Positions 9,395 through 17,450 of a stretch of DNA of 64,000 nucleotides are shown here, one piece after another. Below the pieces are notes generated by a model. The model worked only from the letters and a program-made list of their open reading frames with translations, was not told where the DNA came from and searched no databases. The DNA is from Kibdelosporangium aridum (GTDB lineage: Bacteria > Actinomycetota > Actinomycetes > Mycobacteriales > Pseudonocardiaceae). Made by a program: the position numbers and the translations under genes. Location: positions 806,001 through 870,000 of the forward strand of contig NZ_FWXV01000003.1 of the NCBI RefSeq assembly GCF_900176515.1, written 5' to 3'. Each line of letters opens with the position of its first letter. Within the stretch, counting starts at the first letter, position 1.

Positions 9395-10329
9395 CCGCGC
9401 CTCCGCAGCAACCTGAGGTACACCAAGGCGATCACCAAGTTGACCAGCAACAGTAGCAACGAGATCGCCGAGGCGTACCCGAGCACTCCCGAACCGAGGG
9501 CCTGCTGGTAGATGAACACCGGCAGCGTCTCAGACTGGTGGTTCGGCCCGCCCGCGGTCAGCAGGAACGGGGTGAAGTCGTTGGCAGTCCACAACGTGAT
9601 CAGCAGTGTGTTGGTCAGCACGTGCCCGCGGATGTGCGGGAAGACGACATCCTTGAGGGTGCTGAGCTTGCCCGCGCCGACCATCCGCGCCGTCTCCAGC
9701 TGGGACGGCGGCACCACGTCCAGCGCGGAACTGTACAGCAGCATCGAGAAAGCGGTGCCACGCCACACGTTGAACACGATCAGGCTGAGCATCGGGTACT
9801 CGATCAGCCAAGCCGTGCCCGGCGTGCTCACCAACGCGTTGAGCGTGCCGCCATCGCGATCCAGCACCGCGACCCACAGGTACGCGACAACTGTGCTCGG
9901 CAGGATCCACGCCAGCAGCACCAGCGCTTCGACCAGGCGACGCAGCCAGCGCCGCGCACTGCGCAGCATCCACGCCAGGGTGAACCCGAGGATGTTCTGG
10001 CCGATCAACGCCGAGCCGAACACAAAAACCAACGTCAGCCACAGGGAATTACCGAACAGCGGGTCGCCCAGCGCGTCGGTGATGTTGTCGACGCCGACGA
10101 TCTCCGGACTCACCGACGTCGGACCGGTCAACGTGTAGTTGGTCAGTCCGATGTAGATGCTCCACAGCGCGGGGAAGACCAGGAACACCCCGATCAGCAC
10201 CAGCGCGGGCGTCACGAACAGCAGCGCCCGGCCCCGGCCAAGGCCGGCCGAGTCGGTCGCCAGCGCGGAGTTCTTGGTCTTCTTCGCGGTGACCGGTGGT
10301 GGAGCGGTCGCGATGTCAGCCGGTGGCAA
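9391..10329 (-). CDS. Carbohydrate ABC importer permease (MalF/UgpA-like)
   Basis: The 312-aa permease has a 40-residue cytosolic N-terminus, a first membrane helix (about residues 32-55: LLFVTPALVLIGVFLVFPAL), then five more, and an EAA loop QLETARMVGAGKLSTLKDVV. It pairs with the MalG-like permease. The start used here is TTG at 10329, inside the end of the lipoprotein gene (14 bp overlap). No better ATG or GTG lies nearby in frame, so the N-terminus is uncertain by some residues. Both permease genes and the ATPase are tightly coupled by overlaps, so they should be made in fixed ratio. Confidence 0.9.
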   Translation of the reverse strand: MPPADIATAPPPVTAKKTKNSALATDSAGLGRGRALLFVTPALVLIGVFLVFPALWSIYIGLTNYTLTGPTSVSPEIVGVDNITDALGDPLFGNSLWLTLVFVFGSALIGQNILGFTLAWMLRSARRWLRRLVEALVLLAWILPSTVVAYLWVAVLDRDGGTLNALVSTPGTAWLIEYPMLSLIVFNVWRGTAFSMLLYSSALDVVPPSQLETARMVGAGKLSTLKDVVFPHIRGHVLTNTLLITLWTANDFTPFLLTAGGPNHQSETLPVFIYQQALGSGVLGYASAISLLLLLVNLVIALVYLRLLRRRG

Positions 10330-11713
10330 CGTTGCCCTCGCCGACCGCCTTGACCACAGCCTGCTGGTACGCCGCCGCGGCCTCGTCGGGGGTCTTGCCC
10401 GCGACGACGTCCGCCGTCGCCTGCTGCAGGGCGGCGGAGACCTGCGTGTACTGCGCCAGGCCGGGGCGGTAGCGGGTGATCGGCAGGACCTCCTTGGACA
10501 CGAACGACAGCATCGGGTCGCCCTTGAGGACCTCGTCGTTCACGTCAGTGCGCACGGTGATCTGAGGCGTGCTGGACACGCGGGCCTTGGTGGCGTCGAA
10601 CGAGTTCATGAACTGCAGGAGTTCCCAGGCCTGCTGCGGGTACTTGGAGTTCGGGTTGACCATCCGGATCGTCCCGCCGGACATGCTCACGAAGTCCTGG
10701 CCGCCGACACCCGAACCGGCCCGCTCGGCCGGAATCCTGGCCCAGCCGACCGCGGTGTCCCGGTCGGCCATCTTGGCGACACCGTTGGTGGGGTTGACCA
10801 CCGCGCGCCAGAAGTAGTCGCTCTCCAGCAAGATGCCGATCTTGTTGTCGGCGAACTGGGCGAAGGACTTGTCGCGCCCCTTGGCCTCCTGCTGCAGCAG
10901 CGGGTCACCGAGGCCGCCGGAGTAGACCTTCTGGTACAGCCCGAGAACGTCCTTGACGTTCTGCGTGCCGCCCTGCCACTTCCCGTTGTCGTAAATGGGT
11001 TTGCCGGTGCCGACGAGCAACGGCAGTACGCCCTGCATCGTCGTGGCCTCGGTCATCGCGGTACCCGCGTTCAACTGGATCGGCACCACATCCGGGATGC
11101 TCTTGAGCTTCTGCCCGGCCTGCAGGACTTCGTCCCAGCTGCGCGGCTGCCAGTCCGCGGGCAGCCCGGCCTGTGCGAAGAGCTTCTTGTTGAAGTACAG
11201 GACACGGCCGTCGGTGCCGACCGGGACGCCGTACCGCTTTCCTTCGAAGTCACCGAGCGCGGCGACGGCAGGCGGGATCTTCGACCAGCCCTCCCACGCG
11301 TCCATTTTGTCCTTGCCGACCAGATCGGCCAGCGGCTTGGCCTGCCCGGCCTGCGCGAACTCACCGAGCCAGATCCCGTCGATCTCCTGGACGTCGGCGC
11401 CGCCGCCGGTCTTCAGGTCGAGCGCGACCTTGGTCTTGAAGTCCTTGTCGTCCGCGCCGTTGCCCTCGAACCGGACCGTGGCGTTGACGCCCTTGGCCTT
11501 CTGCGCCTCGACGAACTTGGGGATCACGTACTCGACGGTCCACTTGGCTATGTTGGCGTTCTTGCCGCCTTCGAGCGCGTTCGCGGAGATCGTCAGGGTG
11601 AACTCCTTGGCGTCGGCGTTCTGCCCGGTGTTCGTGTCAGCGGACTTGCCGACGCACCCGGCGGCCAGCAACGGCACGGCCACCAGCAGGGACATCAAGG
11701 GCCATCGTCGCAT
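10316..11713 (-). CDS. Carbohydrate ABC importer substrate-binding lipoprotein
   Basis: The 465-aa family 1 extracellular solute-binding protein has a short signal peptide MRRWPLMSLLVAVPLLAAGC with the lipobox LAAGC, so it should be lipidated and held on the outer face of the membrane. The mature part has MalE-like features: alternating strands, Trp- and Tyr-rich ligand loops such as DAWEGWSK and MNSFDATKARVSS, and DFVSMSGGTIRM. I start at the ATG at 11713 because GGGAGG lies 7 bases upstream; an in-frame start 15 bp earlier has no such site. First gene of the importer operon, divergent from the gene at 11881. The sugar cannot be told. Confidence 0.92.
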   Translation of the reverse strand: MRRWPLMSLLVAVPLLAAGCVGKSADTNTGQNADAKEFTLTISANALEGGKNANIAKWTVEYVIPKFVEAQKAKGVNATVRFEGNGADDKDFKTKVALDLKTGGGADVQEIDGIWLGEFAQAGQAKPLADLVGKDKMDAWEGWSKIPPAVAALGDFEGKRYGVPVGTDGRVLYFNKKLFAQAGLPADWQPRSWDEVLQAGQKLKSIPDVVPIQLNAGTAMTEATTMQGVLPLLVGTGKPIYDNGKWQGGTQNVKDVLGLYQKVYSGGLGDPLLQQEAKGRDKSFAQFADNKIGILLESDYFWRAVVNPTNGVAKMADRDTAVGWARIPAERAGSGVGGQDFVSMSGGTIRMVNPNSKYPQQAWELLQFMNSFDATKARVSSTPQITVRTDVNDEVLKGDPMLSFVSKEVLPITRYRPGLAQYTQVSAALQQATADVVAGKTPDEAAAAYQQAVVKAVGEGNVATG

Positions 11714-11771
11714 CGTCGCGCCTCCCAAGTGAAACCTTCACCAAAACCCACTGGCGGTTGGGTGGCCGTAT

Positions 11772-11784
11772 CTTCTGCCAGAAG
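11772..11784. promoter_or_regulatory. Short palindrome between importer operon and divergent gene
   Basis: CTTCTG-C-CAGAAG is a perfect 6-bp dyad around one base, lying about 60 bp upstream of the lipoprotein start in the intergenic region shared with the gene at 11881. Position and symmetry suit an operator for a sugar-responsive regulator, but no regulator gene is adjacent and a dyad of this size can arise by chance. Confidence 0.25.
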
Positions 11785-11880
11785 GTGATCAATGACAAGA
11801 GAGGGACGTGCCCGTTCGGGCGAGAGGGATACGGCGGTGCACGCGCTGGTCACTGCGACGGGGTAGCGTTTCCAGCCGTG

Positions 11881-12960
11881 GTGACCCCCGATCCCGTGGA
11901 CATGCGCCTGCTCAGCCTGATCGCCGAGATGGGCAGGGCGGCCGTGCACGAGGTGGCCGCCCGGATGGGGATGGACCCTCGGGAAGTGGCGTCCCGGCTT
12001 GTCGCACTGTCCGCCAACGGATTGCCGCTGGTCGTAGGTGTGGAATGTGATCCGAACGGGATACGGGCCGCGCTCGCGGCCGTCACGCCGCCGAGCTACC
12101 CGGTCCAAGGAACACCATCGGGCGTGTACCCGGCCAGTGCCTACCCGCCGAACGTCGCCCCCGCTGGCGCATATCCGCCACCGTCGGGTTATCCCGTCGG
12201 CCCGCCATCAGGCGCGAACGCGTATCCCCCGGCGTTTCCGCAGGGCACGCCGTCGGGTCCGTATTCGCATCCAGCGGGCACGCCCTCAGGGGCGTATCCG
12301 CCTCCAGCCCCGGCCACGCCGTCCGGGCCCTATCCGGTCCACGGCACGCCGTCAGGGCGCTACGCGGGGCCTGCTCAGCCACCCAGCCAGCCGATCCCGG
12401 TCCAGCCAGCGTCCCCGCCGGATCCCGTGATGAGCACATGGGGGCCGCCGCAGACGGCCTCGTGGGCCCGCGGTGACCAGCCCGCCCCCGTCCAGATGCA
12501 CGCTCCCGTCCAGGTTCAGCAGGCTCGCCCGGCCTCCGCGCGCACCGGCAAGGTCGGCGGCACGCTCGAAACCGAGGGCCTCGAGGGCGAGTACCTGGCG
12601 ATCCAGCTCGTCGAGGTGGTCGACCCCGCCGACTTCCTGTTCACCGCAGCGGGATACCGGTTGCAGGAAGGTGAACGCTCGGTCGTCGTGCACACCGAGA
12701 TGGTCAACCGGGGCGCGCAAGCGTTCAACTCCCTGCCCGACCTGTACCTCGTCCTGGTCACCAAGGACGGCCAGACCGTGCCGAAAGCCCCGGTGTCGCT
12801 GTCGTCTCGCCCGCCGCACCGCATCGGCGTGGCGCCAGGCGAGACCGCAGGAGGGCACGCGGTGTACGTCCTGCCCGAGAACGTCGAGGTCACAGCCGTC
12901 CGCTGGACAGCACGGCCCGACGACACGTCCAAGGCGCTCATCTGGACTGTGGAGCCGTAG
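11881..12960 (+). CDS. Winged-helix N-domain, GTPSG-repeat linker, beta-sandwich C-domain protein
   Basis: About 359 residues in three parts. Residues 1-60 look like an AsnC-type winged helix (MRLLSLIAEMGRAAVHEVAA, then RMGMDPREVASRLVALSANG). Residues about 65-210 are a Pro/Gly/Tyr-rich linker with at least five GTPSG-x-Y copies spaced 12-30 residues apart. Residues 220-359 form a predicted beta-rich domain (VGGTLETEGLEGEYLAIQL to ALIWTVEP) resembling immunoglobulin-like DUF4352-type folds. No signal peptide or membrane helix is present, so it should be cytosolic. Similar proteins occur beside rluD and lspA in related actinomycetes (recall). Start is the second of two tandem GTG codons; neither has a good Shine-Dalgarno sequence. 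Function unknown; DNA binding is inferred only from the N-domain. Confidence 0.75.
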   Translation: MTPDPVDMRLLSLIAEMGRAAVHEVAARMGMDPREVASRLVALSANGLPLVVGVECDPNGIRAALAAVTPPSYPVQGTPSGVYPASAYPPNVAPAGAYPPPSGYPVGPPSGANAYPPAFPQGTPSGPYSHPAGTPSGAYPPPAPATPSGPYPVHGTPSGRYAGPAQPPSQPIPVQPASPPDPVMSTWGPPQTASWARGDQPAPVQMHAPVQVQQARPASARTGKVGGTLETEGLEGEYLAIQLVEVVDPADFLFTAAGYRLQEGERSVVVHTEMVNRGAQAFNSLPDLYLVLVTKDGQTVPKAPVSLSSRPPHRIGVAPGETAGGHAVYVLPENVEVTAVRWTARPDDTSKALIWTVEP

Positions 12961-12966
12961 CCCGGG

Positions 12967-13896
12967 TCAGGACTCGGCGCGCAGCCCTTCAAGGGCAACA
13001 GCGAGGTCCTCGGGGTACTCGCTGGTGAACTCCACCCACCGGCCGTCCGCAGGATGCTCGAACCCGAGCGTCCTCGCGTGCAGCCACTGCCGGGTCACGC
13101 CCAAGCGCTTCGCCAGGACAGGATCCGCACCGTAGGTCAGGTCGCCGACGCACGGATGCCGCAGAGCCGAGAAATGCACCCGGATCTGATGCGTCCGACC
13201 GGTCTCCAGCTTGACCTCGACCAGCGAGGCCGCCCGGAACGCTTCCAGCACCGTGTAATGCGTGACGCTCGGCTTCCCCGACGCGACGACAGCGAACTTG
13301 TAGTCGTGCTTGGGATGCCGGTCGATGGGCGCGTCGATAGTGCCCGTGCTCGGGTCCGGCAGGCCTTGGACGACAGCGTGGTAGATCTTGTCGACCGTAC
13401 GTTCCTTGAACGCCCGCTTCAGCACCGTGTACGCGTATTCACTTTTGGCGACGACCATGACACCGGTGGTGCCGACGTCCAGCCGGTGCACCACGCCCTG
13501 CCGCTCGGCCGCACCCGACGTGGACACCCGCACACCCGCCGCAGCAAGCCCGCCGATCACGGTCGGCCCGGTCCAGCCAGGGCTGGGGTGCGCCGCGACC
13601 CCGACCGGCTTGTCGACCACGACGATGTCGTCGTCCTCGAAGACGATCCGAAGCCCCTCGACGGGCACCGGGATCATCTCGACCGGACGCTCCGGCGCGG
13701 GCAACGTCACCTCCAGCAGCGTGCCCGCGACCAACCGGTCGGACTTGCCCGCAGGCCGCCCGTCGATGAAGACGTCACCAGCCTCCGCGATCGCCGCCAC
13801 AGCGGTCCGGGACAGCCCAAGCAGCTTGGACAGCCCGGCGTCTACCCGCATGCCGTCAAGGCCATCGGGAACCGGAAGGGTTCGCAGGTCACTCAC
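12967..13896 (-). CDS. rluD: RluA/RluD-family 23S rRNA pseudouridine synthase
   Basis: The 309-aa protein has an N-terminal S4 RNA-binding domain (GMRVDAGLSKLLGLSRTAVA, then GDVFIDGRPAGKSDRL) and a pseudouridine synthase domain with the catalytic motif HRLDVGTTGVMVVAKS (Asp about residue 140). The motif GRTHQIRVHFSALRHPCVGD lies in the C-terminal half. It converts uridine to pseudouridine, by analogy in helix 69 of 23S rRNA; the exact site is inferred. Its start overlaps the end of lspA by 8 bp. The lspA-rluD pair is a standing neighbourhood in actinobacteria (known). Confidence 0.93.
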   Translation of the reverse strand: MSDLRTLPVPDGLDGMRVDAGLSKLLGLSRTAVAAIAEAGDVFIDGRPAGKSDRLVAGTLLEVTLPAPERPVEMIPVPVEGLRIVFEDDDIVVVDKPVGVAAHPSPGWTGPTVIGGLAAAGVRVSTSGAAERQGVVHRLDVGTTGVMVVAKSEYAYTVLKRAFKERTVDKIYHAVVQGLPDPSTGTIDAPIDRHPKHDYKFAVVASGKPSVTHYTVLEAFRAASLVEVKLETGRTHQIRVHFSALRHPCVGDLTYGADPVLAKRLGVTRQWLHARTLGFEHPADGRWVEFTSEYPEDLAVALEGLRAES

Positions 13897-14467
13897 TGGG
13901 CGCGGCCTCCGTCTTCTTCTTGTCGCGCGAACGGCGGCCGTCGTACTCGTAGCCGAGCAACGACAGCACCACGATCAGGATGCCGCCCACCACGATGCTG
14001 GAGTCCGCGACGTTGAACACCGGCCAGTACTCCCCGTCCGGGCCGAACAGGGACACGAAGTCCACGACGTGGCCATGAAGCGGTCCAGGCGCCCGGAAGA
14101 ACCGGTCGACCAGGTTGCCCACCGCACCGGCGAGAACCAACCCGAGCCCGATGGCCCACCCGACGGACCGCAGCCGGGGCAGCAGCCAGATGATCGCGAC
14201 AACCACTCCGATGGCAACAAGCGCAAGCACCCAGGTCATCCCGGTGGCGATGGAGAACGCGGCACCCGGATTGCGAACAATCTGCAGGTAGACCAGGCCG
14301 CCAAGGGCCCGGACCGGTTCCCTGCCCTCCAGCTGGGCCAACGCCACGACCTTGGTCACCAGGTCGAAGGCGAAGAACACGACGGCCGTGCCCAGCAGGA
14401 TCGCCGCCTTGCGTGGCGGCCTGGATTGCTCGGGATTGCTCTCGGTACTCACTAGGTCATTGTCCAC
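13889..14467 (-). CDS. lspA: Lipoprotein signal peptidase II
   Basis: This 192-aa membrane aspartyl protease cuts the signal peptide from diacylglyceryl-prolipoproteins. It has four membrane helices (first at about 25-45), the NPGAAFSIATG motif, and both catalytic Asp regions: GNLVDRFF (about 118) and FNVADSSIVVGG (about 152). The C-terminal tail after the last helix is highly charged (RRSRDKKKTEAAPSE). GTG at 14467 is used as start; a second in-frame GTG at 14452 would shorten it by five residues. It precedes rluD in an overlapping pair and would process the lipoprotein encoded at 10316-11713. Confidence 0.95.
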   Translation of the reverse strand: MDNDLVSTESNPEQSRPPRKAAILLGTAVVFFAFDLVTKVVALAQLEGREPVRALGGLVYLQIVRNPGAAFSIATGMTWVLALVAIGVVVAIIWLLPRLRSVGWAIGLGLVLAGAVGNLVDRFFRAPGPLHGHVVDFVSLFGPDGEYWPVFNVADSSIVVGGILIVVLSLLGYEYDGRRSRDKKKTEAAPSE

Positions 14468-14602
14468 GCATCACCCGGCCGCGCCCGCCAGCACCCGCTC
14501 ACCCCCAGTCAGAGCGGGTCCAAGCCCGTGTCGAGGGGCCCACCGTCAAGCTGCCCAAGACACCGCATCCGGTTCTGGGAGCGGCAAACCCCTCGAAGCA
14601 GT

Positions 14603-15001
14603 TCACGCTCCTGGGTAGGTGCCGAACGTCCAGATGTTGCCTTCGGGATCGGCCACGATCACGTTGTGCGAGCCGTACTCGGTGTCATGGGGCTCCGCGA
14701 CCACCTTGCCCCCGGCCTCGACGACGCGCTTATGAACGCCGCCGACGTCCTGGGTGACCACGTAGATCCACTGAGTGCCGGGAACGGGCTGCGGGTAGTC
14801 CTCGTGCGTACCGCCGGACCCGTACATGATTCCGCCGCCTTCAGGCCATTTCACCTCCGCATGCACAAATCGAGTGTTGTCGTTGTCGTCGCGAATGGTC
14901 AGCGTCTCGGTGAACCCGAGCACCTCGGTCATGAAGACCCGAGCAGCGTCCGCGTCGTTGTACCTGAGACAGGCCCACACGCCTGGGTTGTTGTCGGTCA
15001 T
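14603..15001 (-). CDS. VOC-family (glyoxalase/bleomycin resistance-like) protein
   Basis: The 132-aa protein has the paired beta-alpha-beta-beta-beta modules of the vicinal oxygen chelate fold: WACLRYNDADAARVFMTEVL in the first module and VVTQDVGGVHKRVVEAGGKV in the second. It ends NVIVADPEGNIWTFGTY, a typical final strand. Candidate ligands are Glu and His in FVHAEVKW and EPHDTEYG. Such proteins can be lyases, dioxygenases or drug-binding proteins, and the role is not evident. It follows the AraC-type regulator gene with a 14-bp gap, so the two likely form one transcript and may act in one response. Confidence 0.85.
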   Translation of the reverse strand: MTDNNPGVWACLRYNDADAARVFMTEVLGFTETLTIRDDNDNTRFVHAEVKWPEGGGIMYGSGGTHEDYPQPVPGTQWIYVVTQDVGGVHKRVVEAGGKVVAEPHDTEYGSHNVIVADPEGNIWTFGTYPGA

Positions 15002-15015
15002 GCGAGCGACTGTGC

Positions 15016-15831
15016 CTACTCCTCGTCGCTCAGGTCTTGGAGAAACGGGAGCTCCTCACGAGCCCACGTCGCCGGGGTGCACCCAGCGAACACCCGCCAC
15101 TCGTTGGTCATGTGCGCCTGGTCGTAGTAGCCCGCCGCGATGGCCGCATCGGCCAGCGGCTGACCTGCCCGGATGAGCGCCGCGCTGTGCTCGAACCGGA
15201 TCAGCCGGGACACCTGTTTGGGGCCGAGTCCCACCTCCCGCGCGAATCGTGCCGTGAAATGCCGTCTGCTCCACCCGACCTCATCGGCCAGGTCGTTGAC
15301 CGGCTGCGCCCCACGCCCGGTCAGCATCTGCCGCCACGCCCACTGCACCTCGGCCACCAGGTTGACCGGACGCAGCGCACCGGACAGTTCGGCATCGAGA
15401 AGCGCGAACCGCGCCTCCCACGTCGGCTGAGCCACCAGTCGATCCGGCAAAGACGTCGCCCACTTCACCGGCAAATCGGCAAGGTCGATGACATCCGACG
15501 TCAGCTCGGTCGCCGGCACCCCCAGCAGCGCCCGCAGACCGACCGGGTTGAGCTCGAGGTGCAGTCCCTGCTGGAACCGGTCCTGCCGGATCAACGTGGG
15601 TTCCAGGTGCAGCCCACCGACCGCGGCCTGTGCCTGACTCCCACCGCCAGGCCCGCCGACCACCTTGATCGGCTCAGCCAAGCTGATGATCAGTGTGACC
15701 GTGCCCGACGGCAGCCCACGATGCACCGCCAAACCGACGTCGTGCTGCGTGTACCCGATATAGCGCCGGACAAGGTGGCGCAGCGCGGGGTGCGGTGCCC
15801 GCGTCGCGAAGTCCACATCCGACTCAGCCAT
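15016..15831 (-). CDS. AraC-family transcriptional regulator
   Basis: The 271-aa protein has an N-terminal sensory region (PALRHLVRRYIGYTQ, then HRGLPSGTVTLIISL and GLHLELNPVGLRALLGVPA) of the DUF6597 type. Its C-terminal double helix-turn-helix runs over about residues 165-262 (VNDLADEVGWSRRHFTARFA, then AAIAAGYYDQAHMTNEWRVF). This layout is common in regulators that sit beside a VOC/DinB-type effector gene, as here. It reads into the VOC gene and probably controls that pair. Ligand unknown. The gene ends close to the response regulator stop, in the same direction. Confidence 0.9.
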   Translation of the reverse strand: MAESDVDFATRAPHPALRHLVRRYIGYTQHDVGLAVHRGLPSGTVTLIISLAEPIKVVGGPGGGSQAQAAVGGLHLEPTLIRQDRFQQGLHLELNPVGLRALLGVPATELTSDVIDLADLPVKWATSLPDRLVAQPTWEARFALLDAELSGALRPVNLVAEVQWAWRQMLTGRGAQPVNDLADEVGWSRRHFTARFAREVGLGPKQVSRLIRFEHSAALIRAGQPLADAAIAAGYYDQAHMTNEWRVFAGCTPATWAREELPFLQDLSDEE

Positions 15832-15836
15832 CGGGT

Positions 15837-16520
15837 TCAGCGTAAGCCAGTCGAGTCCCCTGGTGAGTCCATCGCGACGGAAACCAGGCCGGTCTCGTAC
15901 GCGACGATCACCAACTGGGCCCGGTCACGAGCCTCGAACTTGCCGAGCAGATGACTGACGTGCGTCTTCACGGTGCCTGTACTCAGATGCAGCCGTTCAG
16001 CGATCTCAGCATTGGAGTGTCCTTTCGCGATCAGGGTCAACACATCTCGTTCGCGCTCAGTGATCTTGGTGAGTTCGTCGGCGACCCGCCGCGGCTCGGT
16101 ACGCCGGGTGAACTCATTGATCAGCCGCCTCGTCACCTTGGGAGCGAGCAAGGCGTCCCCTGCGGCGACGGTCCGGACCGCCGCCAACAAGTCGGTGGGC
16201 CGTGCGTCCTTGAGCAGGAAGCCACTGGCCCCAGCCCGAAGCGCGGAGAACACGTACGCGTCGAGATCGAACATGGTCAGGATCAAGACCCGGGTCTCCG
16301 GTCGCTCGGCACAGATCAACCGGGTCGCCTCAATCCCGTCCATCTCCGGCATCCGGACATCCATCAGGACGAGGTCCGGCTCCTCCCGCATTGCCACATC
16401 GACCGCCTCACGCCCCGTCCCGGCCTCACCCACGACGGCGAACTCGGGGTCGGAATCGATCAGTGCCCGGAAGCTCCCCCGCAGCAACGCCTGGTCATCG
16501 GCGACGACAACCCGAACCAT
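15837..16520 (-). CDS. NarL/LuxR-family response regulator
   Basis: The 227-aa regulator has a receiver domain (VRVVVADDQALLRGSFRALI; phospho-acceptor Asp in LVLMDVRMPEMDG, about residue 54; Lys in FLLKDARP). Its C-terminal LuxR helix-turn-helix reads TERERDVLTLIAKGHSNAEI and continues STGTVKTHVSHLLGKF. ATG at 16520 is preceded by GAAGG at 5 bases; an in-frame GTG 12 bp earlier is the alternative. No kinase is directly adjacent, but the minus-strand kinase ending at 17451 is upstream across a 0.9-kb gap with a murJ remnant. I infer they are partners pulled apart. Confidence 0.93.
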   Translation of the reverse strand: MVRVVVADDQALLRGSFRALIDSDPEFAVVGEAGTGREAVDVAMREEPDLVLMDVRMPEMDGIEATRLICAERPETRVLILTMFDLDAYVFSALRAGASGFLLKDARPTDLLAAVRTVAAGDALLAPKVTRRLINEFTRRTEPRRVADELTKITERERDVLTLIAKGHSNAEIAERLHLSTGTVKTHVSHLLGKFEARDRAQLVIVAYETGLVSVAMDSPGDSTGLR

Positions 16521-16990
16521 GTCTGCCTTCACGCACCAACCTCATGACAGCTGCAGCCATCCTTCTCCCAATCCATTCTCCCCAGCCAAGCAGCGCCAGT
16601 ACGCAGTTCTCAGAAACGTCTCACGGCTCAGGCTTCCCCTATCTCGCAAGGTGTTCACGATCGCCACGCAGCCTGACCCAGAAAGCCTTGAAGCAACTCA
16701 GCCCGTAACACCGACGGCCGTTGTCCGCCAGACCAGCGTGGCAACGGGTTCCGATCCGTCATCCGAGCGCTGCACCGCACTGTCGTACTCGCGAACCGGC
16801 ACACCCGGAAGTCTCCCGAAGCTTCCCGTCGAGCCACCAGACCAGCCACTTGCTTATCGCCCCTGAGCCAACCTTCAGCCGGACGTCATGAAAACCTTGA
16901 GACACAATAGTTTCCACATAACTTCACAGTGACATCACTGCTCAAAACACCTTCAGCAACCGACTAGGAGTCTGCTCCCAGCTAGGCAAC
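16521..16990. other. Gene-poor stretch between response regulator and murJ remnant
   Basis: About 470 bases with no convincing gene on either strand. Base composition is more AT-rich than the surroundings, especially at 16890-16960, and open frames here lack recognisable motifs or start signals. It should contain the promoter of the response regulator gene. With the adjacent murJ remnant it looks like decayed or inserted DNA between a kinase and its regulator. Confidence 0.5.
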
Positions 16991-17290
16991 CTGCCCTTGA
17001 ACCGCAACACCAGCCGCAGACAACCCGCGTGGGCGCCGGTGGTCAGCAACCTCGTGGTGATGGTGACCATCGGGATCTACGCGATCGTGCCTGGCGAGAT
17101 CTCGCTCGACCCGGTCCGGATGGGCGACGTGAAACTGCTGGTCCTGGGGATCGGCGTGACGCTGGGCATCGTGGTCCAGTCGTTCATGTTGGTGCCGGCG
17201 CTTCGCCGGGTCGGCCGCAAGTTCCGGCGGAACTGGGGCTTCGAAGCCGACATCGGTGACGGACTCCGCCCGGCCATCAAGGACTACGCC
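16991..17290 (+). pseudogene. Fragment of a MurJ/MviN-type lipid II flippase gene
   Basis: An open stretch encodes about 95 residues that look like an internal piece of MurJ: LNRNTSRRQPAWAPVVSNLV, then LVLGIGVTLGIVVQSFMLVP followed by ALRRVGRKFRRNW. This is the region around two or three membrane helices in the first half of a roughly 500-aa flippase. Upstream residues and those after about FEADIGDGLRPAIKDYAARG do not continue the family pattern, and there is no start with a ribosome binding site, so it is a remnant rather than a working gene. The reading frame is still open, suggesting recent truncation or capture. It lies on the plus strand between two minus-strand two-component genes. Confidence 0.65.
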
Positions 17291-17450
17291 GCGCGAGGCC
17301 GCTGTCAGGCAAGGGATGCACCCACACCAGCCGTGCATAAGGATGGTCGCTCCCGGTCACGTCTGACTGCCCGTCGGACCACAGGCCCTACGATCGGCCG
17401 CCATCCCGATGGCTGCTCACCTCTGCGGTATAGCGGCTCAAGCGAAGCAC

